Shown here piece after piece: positions 8,422-16,237 of a DNA stretch of 64,000 nucleotides. The stretch covers positions 101,418 to 165,417 of the forward strand of contig JAGAWQ010000008.1 of NCBI GenBank assembly GCA_017941345.1, given 5' to 3'. The notes under the pieces were generated by a model, which saw nothing but the letters and a program-made list of their open reading frames with translations, was not told where the DNA came from and did not search any database. The position numbers and the translations under genes were made by a program. This DNA comes from Prevotella sp. GTDB lineage: Bacteria; Bacteroidota; Bacteroidia; Bacteroidales; Bacteroidaceae. Each line of letters opens with the position of its first letter. The stretch's first letter is position 1.

Positions 8422-9651
8422 CTACGCCGCATTTAAAGGTATGACTTTGTAGAAGGGCACATTGCTGTGGTCAGCCGACTCATAGCCAAGGGTGGTCATC
8501 GCTTTTCCCACACGAACCTTGTTGCTGTGACTGGTGTCGACCGAAGGATAGTAATGCTGGATGTGGCTCAGCAGCATCTTCGTGTTCATCAGTTTGGCAG
8601 CTTCACCCTTCTTGGGTTTACGGAAGCAGGCTTCCACCATTTCTGCAATGTCCTTCTCTACTAGATAGTTCTGGTTCAACTGCTGGATACGGGTCACCTC
8701 GTCGTTCGAGAACCAATAGGGTGTCTTGGCCACCTCAAGTTCGTACTTCACCTGCGCATAGAGCTGTCCATACTCGATGTCACCCGAATTGTCGATATAC
8801 TGCCCGTCAGGAATCTGCAGACAGATATAACGACGCGAACCAGTGGGATCGGTCAGCGGGTGCGGATTGTTCGTCGTGGCCACAAACGAGGCAAAACGCA
8901 GGCGGTCTTCTTGTGCGCAGCCGTAGATGGGTCGCCCGTTTACCTTACTCTTCGAGAGTGTCTGCTTCAAAGCCGAATGTTGGCTGGGACGGATGGCATC
9001 CAGCTCGTCGAGGTTCACCAGCAGATTGTTCGTCAGGGCCATCTCCTTGTCGAACTTGTTCGACAGGTTCAGGTGGTCGAGATAATACTGGCGCAACTCC
9101 GTTGGCAGCAGGCGGTGGAAGAAGGTGGTCTTGCCACAGCCCTGAGCACCAATCAGCGTCGGCACACATTCGTTGCCGTGAAGGGTGTCCATCTGGAGCC
9201 AGTGGGCCACGGCCGACAATAGCCACGTAGCCAGATAACCCTGTTGTTCAGAGGTGATGCCAGGCAGACGGCTGAACATCTGGCCGATGTGGTTCTTACC
9301 GTCCCACTCAGGCAACTGGTTCAGATACTCGCCGATAGGATTATGTACGGGTACATCCTCAGAATGTACGAACTCCATAATCTCCGTCTTGGGACTGCCT
9401 TTTTTACAAACCTGCTCCTTTTTGGCCCTGCGGATGATGCTGTTGAGGACCTCCTGAGTAAGCGGTCGCCAGTCCTCATCAGGCTTTGTTGCATGCTCGG
9501 CTTGGCCGCTTAGCTTGTCGAAGAACTCTACCTTCCCGTTCAGCACATTGCGACGGAAACAGTAATTTTCATTGAGAAACAGCTCGACTGCGAGCGTTGT
9601 CTCGAGGGCTGCATTCATAGCACACCCTGTAATGGATGATTTTTGTTCCAT
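8422..9651 (-). CDS. VapE-family P-loop ATPase with DUF3874 C-terminus
   Basis: The 409-residue protein carries a Walker A motif GAQGCGKTT (168-176), a Walker B-like NLLVNLDEL (about 208-216), a sensor-1-like FVATTNN (about 256-262) and GSRRY, the pattern of the virulence-associated protein E family of SF3-helicase-like phage ATPases. The C-terminus (about 335-409, from DIAEMVEACFRKPKKGEAAK) resembles DUF3874. It lacks the N-terminal primase and the partner genes (integrase, phage structural genes) that accompany VapE in integrated elements. A good Bacteroidetes promoter lies upstream on the minus strand. It sits between inverted copies of an 11-nt repeat array inside a fructan locus, which suggests acquisition as a cassette. 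In other genomes the family is associated with phage and satellite replication; the role here is unknown. Confidence 0.85.
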   Translation of the reverse strand: MEQKSSITGCAMNAALETTLAVELFLNENYCFRRNVLNGKVEFFDKLSGQAEHATKPDEDWRPLTQEVLNSIIRRAKKEQVCKKGSPKTEIMEFVHSEDVPVHNPIGEYLNQLPEWDGKNHIGQMFSRLPGITSEQQGYLATWLLSAVAHWLQMDTLHGNECVPTLIGAQGCGKTTFFHRLLPTELRQYYLDHLNLSNKFDKEMALTNNLLVNLDELDAIRPSQHSALKQTLSKSKVNGRPIYGCAQEDRLRFASFVATTNNPHPLTDPTGSRRYICLQIPDGQYIDNSGDIEYGQLYAQVKYELEVAKTPYWFSNDEVTRIQQLNQNYLVEKDIAEMVEACFRKPKKGEAAKLMNTKMLLSHIQHYYPSVDTSHSNKVRVGKAMTTLGYESADHSNVPFYKVIPLNAA

Positions 9652-9739
9652 GTAATAAATAGATTAAAAAGTTTAACTTTGTCCTTGATGCCTATTCCTT
9701 GCTGTTTTGTGTTTTTCACAGCATTCTTCTTAGACGCTA

Positions 9740-9771
9740 CAAAATTACAAAAAAATATCGTTACCTCCAAA
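9740..9771 (-). promoter_or_regulatory. Bacteroidetes-type promoter for vapE
   Basis: On the minus strand TTTG (9771-9768) is followed after 20 nt by TAATTTTG (9747-9740), matching the TTTG/TAnnTTTG consensus of the Bacteroidetes primary sigma factor. Transcription would start near 9733, about 80 nt before the vapE start codon. Confidence 0.7.
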
Positions 9772-9834
9772 TTTTTCCTGTAGAAATCCGCGAAAATCTG
9801 CAATTGTTAAAACGAAATTGATGTGAGGTGTCAT

Positions 9835-9879
9835 GTTACCTCTATGTTAGGTCTTTGTTACCTCTGATGTTACCTCTTA
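9835..9879. repeat. 11-nt tandem array, right side of vapE
   Basis: Units gttacctctat (9835), gttaggtcttt (9846), gttacctctgat (9857, 12 nt) and gttacctctta (9869) form a near-perfect 11-nt-period array. Positions 9833-9860 are the inverted partner of 8385-8412. One more gttaggt stands alone at 9935-9941. The array lies upstream of the vapE promoter, in a 575-nt gap between vapE and the second GH32 gene that holds no gene I can support. Confidence 0.85.
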
Positions 9880-10018
9880 ATGGCATCCCAACTGCCTGAA
9901 AAAGCCTTTATACAGGCACTTTTCCTGAAAACCGTGTTAGGTCTTGCAGCCAATGCCACCAATATTCCAATAACATGCCCTTGATGAAAGGCATGCGTAC
10001 CCGCCCGCCCGCTAAATA

Positions 10019-10077
10019 TTCCCACCCTGGGAACAAAATATTCCCACCCTGGGAATAAAACGTTCCCACGGTGGGAA
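10019..10077. repeat. Three tandem 15-nt palindromic repeats, 22-nt period
   Basis: ttcccaccctgggaa occurs at 10019-10033 and 10041-10055, and ttcccacggtgggaa at 10063-10077, each an interrupted palindrome with exact 22-nt spacing. The set resembles the triple palindromes at 22677-22740. Possible roles are a regulator-binding array for the GH32-MFS transcript, transcript hairpins or a repeat-element relic; the sequence does not decide. Confidence 0.85.
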
Positions 10078-10105
10078 AAAACAATGGTTCACTGCATAAA
10101 GAAAT

Positions 10106-10146
10106 CGTTCATTGCTTGTAAATTTGCGTGCAATGAACGTTTTTTG
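10106..10146 (+). terminator. Terminator-like hairpin upstream of second GH32 gene
   Basis: cgttcattgc (10106-10115) pairs perfectly with gcaatgaacg (10130-10139) and is followed by a run of six T. No plus-strand gene ends here. It could be an attenuator in the leader, block read-through from upstream, or be an operator palindrome. It precedes the putative promoter element at 10192, so it would act on transcripts starting further upstream. Confidence 0.5.
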
Positions 10147-10191
10147 TTAGTGTTTGCATCATAATTTATAGCATGATACGGGGAATTGCAT

Positions 10192-10199
10192 TACTTTTG
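10192..10199 (+). promoter_or_regulatory. Putative -7 element for the GH32-MFS unit
   Basis: TACTTTTG fits TAnnTTTG and lies 27 nt before the ATG at 10227. No good TTTG is found about 20 nt upstream, so the promoter may be weak or activator-dependent, as is usual for fructan loci controlled by hybrid two-component regulators. Confidence 0.45.
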
Positions 10200-10226
10200 C
10201 AGCAGAAATCAGTATAACTAAAGACT

Positions 10227-11921
10227 ATGGAAATGAAAAGACTGTTTATGACAATGGTGGTCATGACGCTGGTGCTCACAGGGGCAATGGCAGCGGACAG
10301 GCCACAGGTGTTAGGCAAGAGCCATGCCATGCTGCGTGTGGATGTGAAGAACCGCTATCTGCTGCTGCCCATACAGGAACGGGAGGAGATAGCTAATATC
10401 AAGGTGCTGGCAGACAACCAGCAGGTGCAGTCGCTCAACGTAAGACTGGCTGTCGACAAGGTGGACTACTATGTGCCGCTGGACCTCTCTCGGCTTTCTG
10501 CTCAGGGCTCGAAGCTCTTGCTGGACATCACCTTCTATGGCGACCGGCGCTTTACGGGTGCCATGAAGGATTTCCTGTGCTGGAAGGAGATGAAGCAGGC
10601 CGACGAGTTTGACACGACAAATCGTGAGAAGTTCCGTCCTACCTATCATCATACGCCCGCATACGGATGGATGAACGACCCTAATGGTATGTTTTATAAG
10701 GACGGTGTGTATCACCTGTATTACCAATGGAACCCCTACGGCTCGATGTGGGAGAATATGACATGGGGACACTCTACGTCGAAAGACCTGATTCACTGGG
10801 AGTCACAGCCTACGGCTATTGCTCCTGACGCGCTGGGTACTATCTTCAGCGGGTCGTGTGTGGTTGATAAACGGAACGACCAGGTGGTGGCTTTCTACAC
10901 CTCTGCAGGTACGAGTCAGGTGCAGTCGATGGCCGTCTCGAAGGACAACGGTATGACGTTCAAGAAATATGAAGGCAATCCCGTGCTCGTCAGCACTGAG
11001 GAGGATTTCCGTGACCCCAAGGCTTTCTGGAACCCTGAAATACAGAAGTGGAACCTGGTGCTGGCTGTAGGGCAGGAGATGCACATCTACTCGTCGAAGA
11101 ACCTGAAGGACTGGACCTTTGAGAGCAGCTTCGGCAAAGGCTATGGCTGTCATGACGGTGTGTGGGAGTGTCCTGACCTGATGAAGCTACAGGTGCGCGG
11201 CACCGACAAGCAGAAGTGGATGCTCATCTGTAACATCAACCCCGGAGGCCCCTACGGAGGCAGTGCTACACAGTATTTCATTGGTGACTTCGACGGTCAT
11301 CAGTTTACTTGCGAGCACAAGGACACGCGCTGGATGGACTATGGCAAGGACCACTATGCCACCGTGACCTTCGACAATGCTCCCGACGGACGCCATATCG
11401 CATTGGCGTGGATGTCGAACTGGCAGTATGCCAACCAGGTACCTACCCGTCAGTTCCGCTCAGCCAACAGCGTGCCGCGCGACCTCGACCTCTTCGAGTA
11501 TGAAGGGCAGACCTACTGTGGCGTGACACCCTCTAAAGAGCTGTTGGCACTACGTGGCAAGACAACGAGCAAACTGCCAAAGGCCGCAGAAATCGTAGTT
11601 GACGTAAAGGGCACTACGGAGGTGATGCTGTCGAACGCGCTGGGCGAACAGGTGGTGATGAAATATGACGCGGAGAAGCGTACTTTCTCGATGGACCGCA
11701 CCCGCAGCTATGCCAGCTTCAGCGAGGCCTTCCCTTGTGTGACGACGTGTCCCGTCTATGGTGACATCAAACAGTTGCGCATCTTTATTGACCACAGCTC
11801 GATAGAGGCTTTCGATGCAGAGGGTCGTATGTCGATGACCAATCTGGTGTTCCCCAACGAGCCATACAATACCATAAAGGTAAAAGGCGGCAAGGCGACA
11901 ATCTTTCAAATTGATAATTGA
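10227..11921 (+). CDS. GH32 exo-type fructanase with N-terminal DUF4980 domain
   Basis: The 564-residue protein has a signal peptide (cleavage near residue 22, AMAAD), an N-terminal beta domain (about 25-125) of the DUF4980 type, the GH32 propeller (about 140-445) and the C-terminal sandwich (FIDHSSIEAFDAEGRMSMTN). All catalytic motifs are intact: GWMNDPNG with nucleophile Asp151, FRDP with Asp263, and WECPD with acid/base Glu314. Related Bacteroides enzymes are exo-acting beta-fructosidases that release fructose from inulin, levan or sucrose-type sugars. ATG at 10233 is an alternative start two residues in. It is separated from the importer gene by 19 nt of 7-nt repeats, and its TGA stop lies in that repeat, so the two are probably co-transcribed. 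Confidence 0.93.
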   Translation: MEMKRLFMTMVVMTLVLTGAMAADRPQVLGKSHAMLRVDVKNRYLLLPIQEREEIANIKVLADNQQVQSLNVRLAVDKVDYYVPLDLSRLSAQGSKLLLDITFYGDRRFTGAMKDFLCWKEMKQADEFDTTNREKFRPTYHHTPAYGWMNDPNGMFYKDGVYHLYYQWNPYGSMWENMTWGHSTSKDLIHWESQPTAIAPDALGTIFSGSCVVDKRNDQVVAFYTSAGTSQVQSMAVSKDNGMTFKKYEGNPVLVSTEEDFRDPKAFWNPEIQKWNLVLAVGQEMHIYSSKNLKDWTFESSFGKGYGCHDGVWECPDLMKLQVRGTDKQKWMLICNINPGGPYGGSATQYFIGDFDGHQFTCEHKDTRWMDYGKDHYATVTFDNAPDGRHIALAWMSNWQYANQVPTRQFRSANSVPRDLDLFEYEGQTYCGVTPSKELLALRGKTTSKLPKAAEIVVDVKGTTEVMLSNALGEQVVMKYDAEKRTFSMDRTRSYASFSEAFPCVTTCPVYGDIKQLRIFIDHSSIEAFDAEGRMSMTNLVFPNEPYNTIKVKGGKATIFQIDN

Positions 11922-11940
11922 TAATTGACAATTGATAATT
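11911..11940 (+). repeat. 7-nt tandem repeat between GH32 and importer genes
   Basis: Heptamers ttgataa, ttgataa, ttgacaa, ttgataa run without gap from 11911 to 11938 and end two bases before the importer ATG at 11941. The GH32 stop codon (11919-11921) is part of the array. Positions 11916-11940 are identical over 25 nt to 27816-27840. Confidence 0.88.
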
Positions 11941-13101
11941 ATGGGTAATCAAAACAAATCGATTTACTTAATCCCCGTGATGCTCTGCTTCTTCTGCATG
12001 GGCTTCGTGGATTTGGTGGGCATTGCCTCCAACTATGTGAAGGCCGACCTGGGACTGTCCGACTCAGTGGCCAACGTGTTCCCCTCATTGGTGTTCTTCT
12101 GGTTCCTCATCTTCAGCATTCCCACGGGTATGCTGATGAACAAGATAGGACGTAAGAAGACCGTGTTGCTCTCGCTGATTGTGACGGTTGTGTCGCTGTT
12201 CATCCCCCTGTTGGGCTATTCGTTTGGCGTGATGCTGGCAGCTTTCTCGCTGTTGGGCATCGGCAACGCCCTGATGCAGACCAGCATCAATCCGTTGGCC
12301 ATGTTGATTATCGGTGACAAGAACCTGGCATCGACACTCACCTTCGGACAGTTTGTCAAGGCTATCGCCTCGTTCCTGGCTCCTTATCTGGCCATGTGGG
12401 GCGCCACGCAGGCCATGCCGTCGTTTGGCTACGACTGGCGCGTGCTGTTCCTCGTCTACTTAGTGGTGGGCATATTGGCTTCGCTCCTGCTCTGGGTGAC
12501 GCCTATCCAGGAAGATATTCTGGAGGGTAAGTCATCGTCGTTTATGGACTGCATCCGTCTGTTGGGCAAGCCCATCGTGCTGCTGTCGTTCTTGGGCATC
12601 ATGTGTCATGTGGGCATCGATGTAGGTACCAACACCACCGCTCCGAAGCTACTCATGGAGCGTGTGGGCATGTCGCTCAACGAAGCTGCCTTCGCCACCT
12701 CGCTCTACTTCATCTTCCGTACCGTCGGTGCCCTGACGGGCTCGTTCTTCCTGCGTGTGATGAAGACACGCTGGTTCTTCATCATCAGCGTCTGTCTGAT
12801 GGCAGCCTCGATGGTGCTGATGTTCAGCGGCGAGTCGAAGATGGTGCTCTACGTGGCTATCGCACTCGTAGGCTACGGCAATTCCAACATCTTCTCGATG
12901 GCCTTCAGCGAGGCCCTGCTTAGCGTGCCCGACAAGCAGAACGAGGTCTCAGGTCTGATGATTATGGGACTCTTCGGTGGTACCATCTTCCCCCTGCTGA
13001 TGGGCTTTGCCAGCGATGCTGTCGGACAGGCTGGTGCTGTCGTTGTGATGGCTATCGGTGTCATCTATCTCTTTACCTATATTCCTAAAGTGAAGCATTA
13101 G
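11941..13101 (+). CDS. MFS sugar importer, FucP/fructose type
   Basis: The 386-residue protein has about twelve hydrophobic helices and the FHS-type MFS layout: FCMGFVDLVGIASNYVKADLGLSDSVANVFPS at the start, GMLMNKIGRKKTVLL as the loop 2-3 motif, and the mid-protein QTSINPLAMLI segment. In Bacteroides fructan loci the inner-membrane fructose transporter (BT1758) belongs to the same superfamily, so this gene probably brings fructose released by the GH32 enzymes into the cytoplasm. The ATG at 11941 is chosen over an in-frame TTG at 11932 because the latter lies within the 7-nt repeat. No fructokinase gene is in the window. Confidence 0.86.
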   Translation: MGNQNKSIYLIPVMLCFFCMGFVDLVGIASNYVKADLGLSDSVANVFPSLVFFWFLIFSIPTGMLMNKIGRKKTVLLSLIVTVVSLFIPLLGYSFGVMLAAFSLLGIGNALMQTSINPLAMLIIGDKNLASTLTFGQFVKAIASFLAPYLAMWGATQAMPSFGYDWRVLFLVYLVVGILASLLLWVTPIQEDILEGKSSSFMDCIRLLGKPIVLLSFLGIMCHVGIDVGTNTTAPKLLMERVGMSLNEAAFATSLYFIFRTVGALTGSFFLRVMKTRWFFIISVCLMAASMVLMFSGESKMVLYVAIALVGYGNSNIFSMAFSEALLSVPDKQNEVSGLMIMGLFGGTIFPLLMGFASDAVGQAGAVVVMAIGVIYLFTYIPKVKH

Positions 13102-13168
13102 AGATAAAACCAGGTCCTCACATTCTGGCATCCCAATAGTGACAAGTGGGCGGAAAATCGCAAATAAA

Positions 13169-13200
13169 TTTGCATTTTCGCTCACTTATTCGTACCTTTG
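13169..13200 (+). promoter_or_regulatory. Bacteroidetes-type promoter for the acyl-CoA ligase gene
   Basis: TTTG (13169-13172), a 20-nt spacer and TACCTTTG (13193-13200) match the consensus exactly. The start codon at 13230 is preceded by aaggagag, a plausible ribosome binding site. Confidence 0.8.
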
Positions 13201-13229
13201 CACCTAATTTAATAAATTAAGGAGAGAAT

Positions 13230-15038
13230 ATGCAGACAAATTGCCACATGTCAGTGCTGGTGCACGAACAAGCCAAGAAGTATGGGGACCGTGAAATGCT
13301 GATTTATCAGGATTTCGGAGGGAAAGAGTGGAAATCGCTGTCGTGGAATCAGGTTTCTGCCACCGTCAAGCAGGTCAGCAATGCCCTGTTGAATCTGGGT
13401 GTGAAGCCTCAGGAGAACATCGGAATCTTCTCGCAGAACTCGGTGCAGTATATTGAGTGCGACTTCGGTGCATGGGGTATCCGTGCCGTCACCATCCCCT
13501 TCTATGCTACTAGCTCAGAGCAGCAGATACAGTTCATCGTCAACGATGCCAAGGTGCGTTTCCTCTTCGTGGGCGAACAGGAACAGTACGACAAGGCTCG
13601 TCGTGTCTTCTCACTCTGTCCCACGCTGGAGCGCATCATCGTCTACGACCCCTTGGTGCATATCTCCTCACACGACCCTAACGCCATCTACTTCTCCGAC
13701 TTCCTGAAGCTGGGTGAGAACCTGCCCCGCCAGACCGAGGTGGAGAAATTGCAGGCTGAGGCCTCGTTCGACGACATCGCCAACATCCTCTATACCAGCG
13801 GTACTACGGGCGACTCGAAGGGTGTTATCCTGACCCACGGACAGTTCCATGCTGCCTTAGAGGCCAACAACAAGTGTGTGCCGGTGGGTGAGCAGGACCG
13901 TGTCATGAACTTCCTGCCCTATACCCACATCTTCGAGCGCGGATGGGCCATCCTCTCGCTGACTGAGGGGGCAACCATGATTGTCAACACGCATCCGCAG
14001 GAGGTACAGCAGTCGATGCGTGACACGCACCCCACCTGTATGTCTGCCGTTCCCCGTTTCTGGGAGAAGGTGTATATGGGTGTCATGGATAAGATTGACC
14101 ATTCCAGTGCCGTTCAGCGTAAGCTGTTCCGCCATGCGCTGGCCGTTGGTCGTAAGCATAACATCGAATATATCAGCCGAGGCAAGAAGCCGCCAGTAGC
14201 CCTGCATCTGGAGTATGAGATGCTCAACCGCACCATATTCTCGCTGGTGCGCAAGGAGCTGGGCTTGGAGAATGCCCACTTCTTCCCCACAGCAGGTGCT
14301 GCCGTATCGGCTCATGTCGAGGAATTCGTCCATTCCATCGGCATCAATATGGTGGTAGGCTACGGACTCACCGAGTCGCTGGCCACCGTCAGTTGTAACC
14401 ACTTGGGCAAGCCCTGGACGGTAGGCTCCGTGGGTATTCCCATCGAGGGCATCAGCATCCGCATCGGTGAGAACGATGAGGTGCTGCTGAAGGGTCCCAC
14501 CATCACACGAGGCTATTACAACCGCGAAGACCTGACGAAGGCTGCCTTCACTGAGGATGGCTATTTCCGTACGGGCGATGCCGGCTATCTGAAGGATGGC
14601 GAGCTGTTCCTGAAGGAGCGTATCAAGGACCTCTTCAAGACCTCCAACGGTAAGTATATCGCACCACAGATGATTGAGTCGAAGCTGCTCGTCGACAAGT
14701 ATATCGACCAGATAGCCGTCATTGCCGACCAGCGTAAGTTCGTCTCAGCCCTCATCATCCCCGTCTATACACAGCTTGAGGAGTACGCCCGCGAACACGA
14801 CATCCAGTTCCAGACCCGCGAGGAGCTCTGCTGCCATCCCCAGATTATGCAGATGATGAAAGAGCGCATCGACACGCTTCAACAGCAGCTGGCCCACTAC
14901 GAACAGGTGAAGCGTTTCACCCTGCTGCCCCATCACCTCAGTATGGAGAAGGGCGAACTGACTAATACGCTGAAAATCCGCCGCCGCGTGCTGAATGAAA
15001 ACTATAAGGAACAAATCGAGAAAATGTATGCAGAATAG
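13230..15038 (+). CDS. Long-chain fatty acid--CoA ligase (AMP-forming)
   Basis: The 602-residue protein belongs to the ANL adenylating superfamily. Motifs in order: the P-loop YTSGTTGDSKGVILTHGQ (about 188-205), FLPYTHIFERGW, GYGLTES, RTGDAGYLKDGELFLKERIKD (hinge) and a C-terminal KGELTNTLKIRR segment with the likely catalytic Lys. Length and motif spacing match bacterial FadD/FAA1-type enzymes, which activate fatty acids to acyl-CoA at the inner membrane. It has its own promoter and precedes prfB by 30 nt that contain an 18-bp palindrome. Chain-length preference cannot be judged. Confidence 0.92.
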   Translation: MQTNCHMSVLVHEQAKKYGDREMLIYQDFGGKEWKSLSWNQVSATVKQVSNALLNLGVKPQENIGIFSQNSVQYIECDFGAWGIRAVTIPFYATSSEQQIQFIVNDAKVRFLFVGEQEQYDKARRVFSLCPTLERIIVYDPLVHISSHDPNAIYFSDFLKLGENLPRQTEVEKLQAEASFDDIANILYTSGTTGDSKGVILTHGQFHAALEANNKCVPVGEQDRVMNFLPYTHIFERGWAILSLTEGATMIVNTHPQEVQQSMRDTHPTCMSAVPRFWEKVYMGVMDKIDHSSAVQRKLFRHALAVGRKHNIEYISRGKKPPVALHLEYEMLNRTIFSLVRKELGLENAHFFPTAGAAVSAHVEEFVHSIGINMVVGYGLTESLATVSCNHLGKPWTVGSVGIPIEGISIRIGENDEVLLKGPTITRGYYNREDLTKAAFTEDGYFRTGDAGYLKDGELFLKERIKDLFKTSNGKYIAPQMIESKLLVDKYIDQIAVIADQRKFVSALIIPVYTQLEEYAREHDIQFQTREELCCHPQIMQMMKERIDTLQQQLAHYEQVKRFTLLPHHLSMEKGELTNTLKIRRRVLNENYKEQIEKMYAE

Positions 15039-15041
15039 TTT

Positions 15042-15059
15042 AATGAGTAATTACTCATT
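15042..15059. repeat. Perfect 18-bp palindrome between ligase gene and prfB
   Basis: aatgagtaa is followed directly by its reverse complement ttactcatt. It lies between the ligase stop and the prfB start, and could be an operator, an mRNA hairpin that separates the two cistrons, or a repeat-element relic. Confidence 0.75.
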
Positions 15060-15068
15060 TAAAAGAAT

Positions 15069-16193
15069 ATGATCACATCCGACCAGTTAAAAGACGTCCT
15101 TGACCGCGCTGATGCGCTGTACAAGTATCTGAAGATAGACGAAAAGAAGATTGAATTCGAGGAGGAGGACCTGCGTACACAGGCCCCCGACTTCTGGGAA
15201 GACCAGAAGCGTGCTGAGGAGCAGATGAAGAAGGTGAAGGGTATCAAGAAGTGGCTCGATGGCTACCAGGAGGTGCGCACCGCTGCCGATGAGCTACAGC
15301 TCGCCTTCGATTTCTATAAGGAAGAGATGGTCACCGAACAGGAGGTGGAAGCCGACTATCGCCATGCTGTCGAAGCCATCGAGGCACTAGAACTGAAGAA
15401 TATGCTCCGCCAGAAGGAGGACCCCATGGAGTGCGTGCTGAAGATCAACTCCGGTGCTGGTGGCACGGAGGCACAGGACTGGGCGCAGATGCTCATGCGT
15501 ATGTACCAGCGCTGGGCTGAGGCACATGACTATAAGGTCAGCATTGCCAACATACAGGACGGCGATGAGGCTGGCATCAAGAGCGTCACCATGCAGATAG
15601 AGGGTGGCGAGTATGCCTACGGCTATCTGAAGAGCGAGAATGGCGTCCATCGTCTGGTGCGTGTGTCACCCTATAATGCTCAGGGTAAGCGCATGACCTC
15701 GTTTGCCTCCGTTTTCGTCTCTCCGCTGGTCGACGACACCATCGAGGTGTATGTCGACCCCGCTAAGCTGTCGTGGGACACGTTTCGCAGCTCTGGTGCC
15801 GGTGGTCAGAACGTCAACAAGGTCGAGTCGGGTGTCCGTCTGCGCTACTGGTATACCGACCCTGATACGGGCGAAGAGGAGGAAATCCTCATTGAGAATA
15901 CGGAGACGCGTGACCAGCCTAAGAACAAGGAACGTGCCATGGCGCTGCTCCGTTCACAACTCTACGACCGTGCCATGCAGAAGCGTCTGGAGGCCCAGGC
16001 GAAGATTGAGGCAGGCAAGAAGAAGATAGAGTGGGGTAGCCAGATTCGCTCCTACGTCTTCGACGACCGTCGTGTCAAGGACCACCGTACCAACTACCAG
16101 ACCTCCGATGTCGATGGCGTCATGGACGGCAAAATCGACGATTTCATCAAAGCATACCTGATGGAGTTTGGAATGGAGAATGTGGAATGTTGA
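15069..16193 (+). CDS. prfB: Peptide chain release factor 2
   Basis: The 374-residue protein matches class I release factors: an N-terminal helical domain, the GGQ loop SSGAGGQNVNK (G245-G246-Q247) that triggers peptidyl-tRNA hydrolysis, and the stop-codon-reading tripeptide region RVSPYNAQGKR. The tripeptide is Ser200-Pro201-Tyr202 rather than the SPF of E. coli RF2. The SPF-type start, rather than PxT, identifies RF2 over RF1. The gene is a single uninterrupted frame: at the site of the usual RF2 +1 frameshift (a slippery ctt-tga-c near codon 25) it reads continuously through LYKYLKIDEKK. The last residues (MENVEC) and the stop codon are encoded by a 7-nt repeat that borders the next gene, so the native C-terminus may have been changed. 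Confidence 0.95.
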   Translation: MITSDQLKDVLDRADALYKYLKIDEKKIEFEEEDLRTQAPDFWEDQKRAEEQMKKVKGIKKWLDGYQEVRTAADELQLAFDFYKEEMVTEQEVEADYRHAVEAIEALELKNMLRQKEDPMECVLKINSGAGGTEAQDWAQMLMRMYQRWAEAHDYKVSIANIQDGDEAGIKSVTMQIEGGEYAYGYLKSENGVHRLVRVSPYNAQGKRMTSFASVFVSPLVDDTIEVYVDPAKLSWDTFRSSGAGGQNVNKVESGVRLRYWYTDPDTGEEEEILIENTETRDQPKNKERAMALLRSQLYDRAMQKRLEAQAKIEAGKKKIEWGSQIRSYVFDDRRVKDHRTNYQTSDVDGVMDGKIDDFIKAYLMEFGMENVEC

Positions 16194-16237
16194 ATGTTTG
16201 CGCAAGCGCAATGTTTTAATGAAGAGTGATGAGTGAT
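16173..16237 (+). repeat. Left border of four-helix-bundle cassette
   Basis: Heptamers atggaga, atgtgga, atgttga and atgtttg (16173-16200) are followed by a hairpin ttgcg-caag-cgcaa (16198-16211) and by gagtgat repeated twice (16224-16237). The first set lies in the 3' end of prfB and supplies its stop codon. The set mirrors the right border at 16625-16670. Confidence 0.75.

Noticed and set aside
7863-9651. Intact prophage or integrative element around vapE.
   Set aside because: No integrase, primase, structural or mobilisation gene and no flanking tRNA; only two genes and repeat arrays are present.
9893-9995. Short hairpins tgcctg/caggca (9893-9918) and catgcc/ggcatg (9974-9995).
   Set aside because: Six-bp stems are expected by chance in this length; no T-run or conserved context supports them.
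11932-11940. TTG start nine bases upstream for the MFS importer.
   Set aside because: It lies within the 7-nt repeat, and the ATG at 11941 gives a standard N-terminus. A TTG at 27839 for the first giant was rejected for the same reason.
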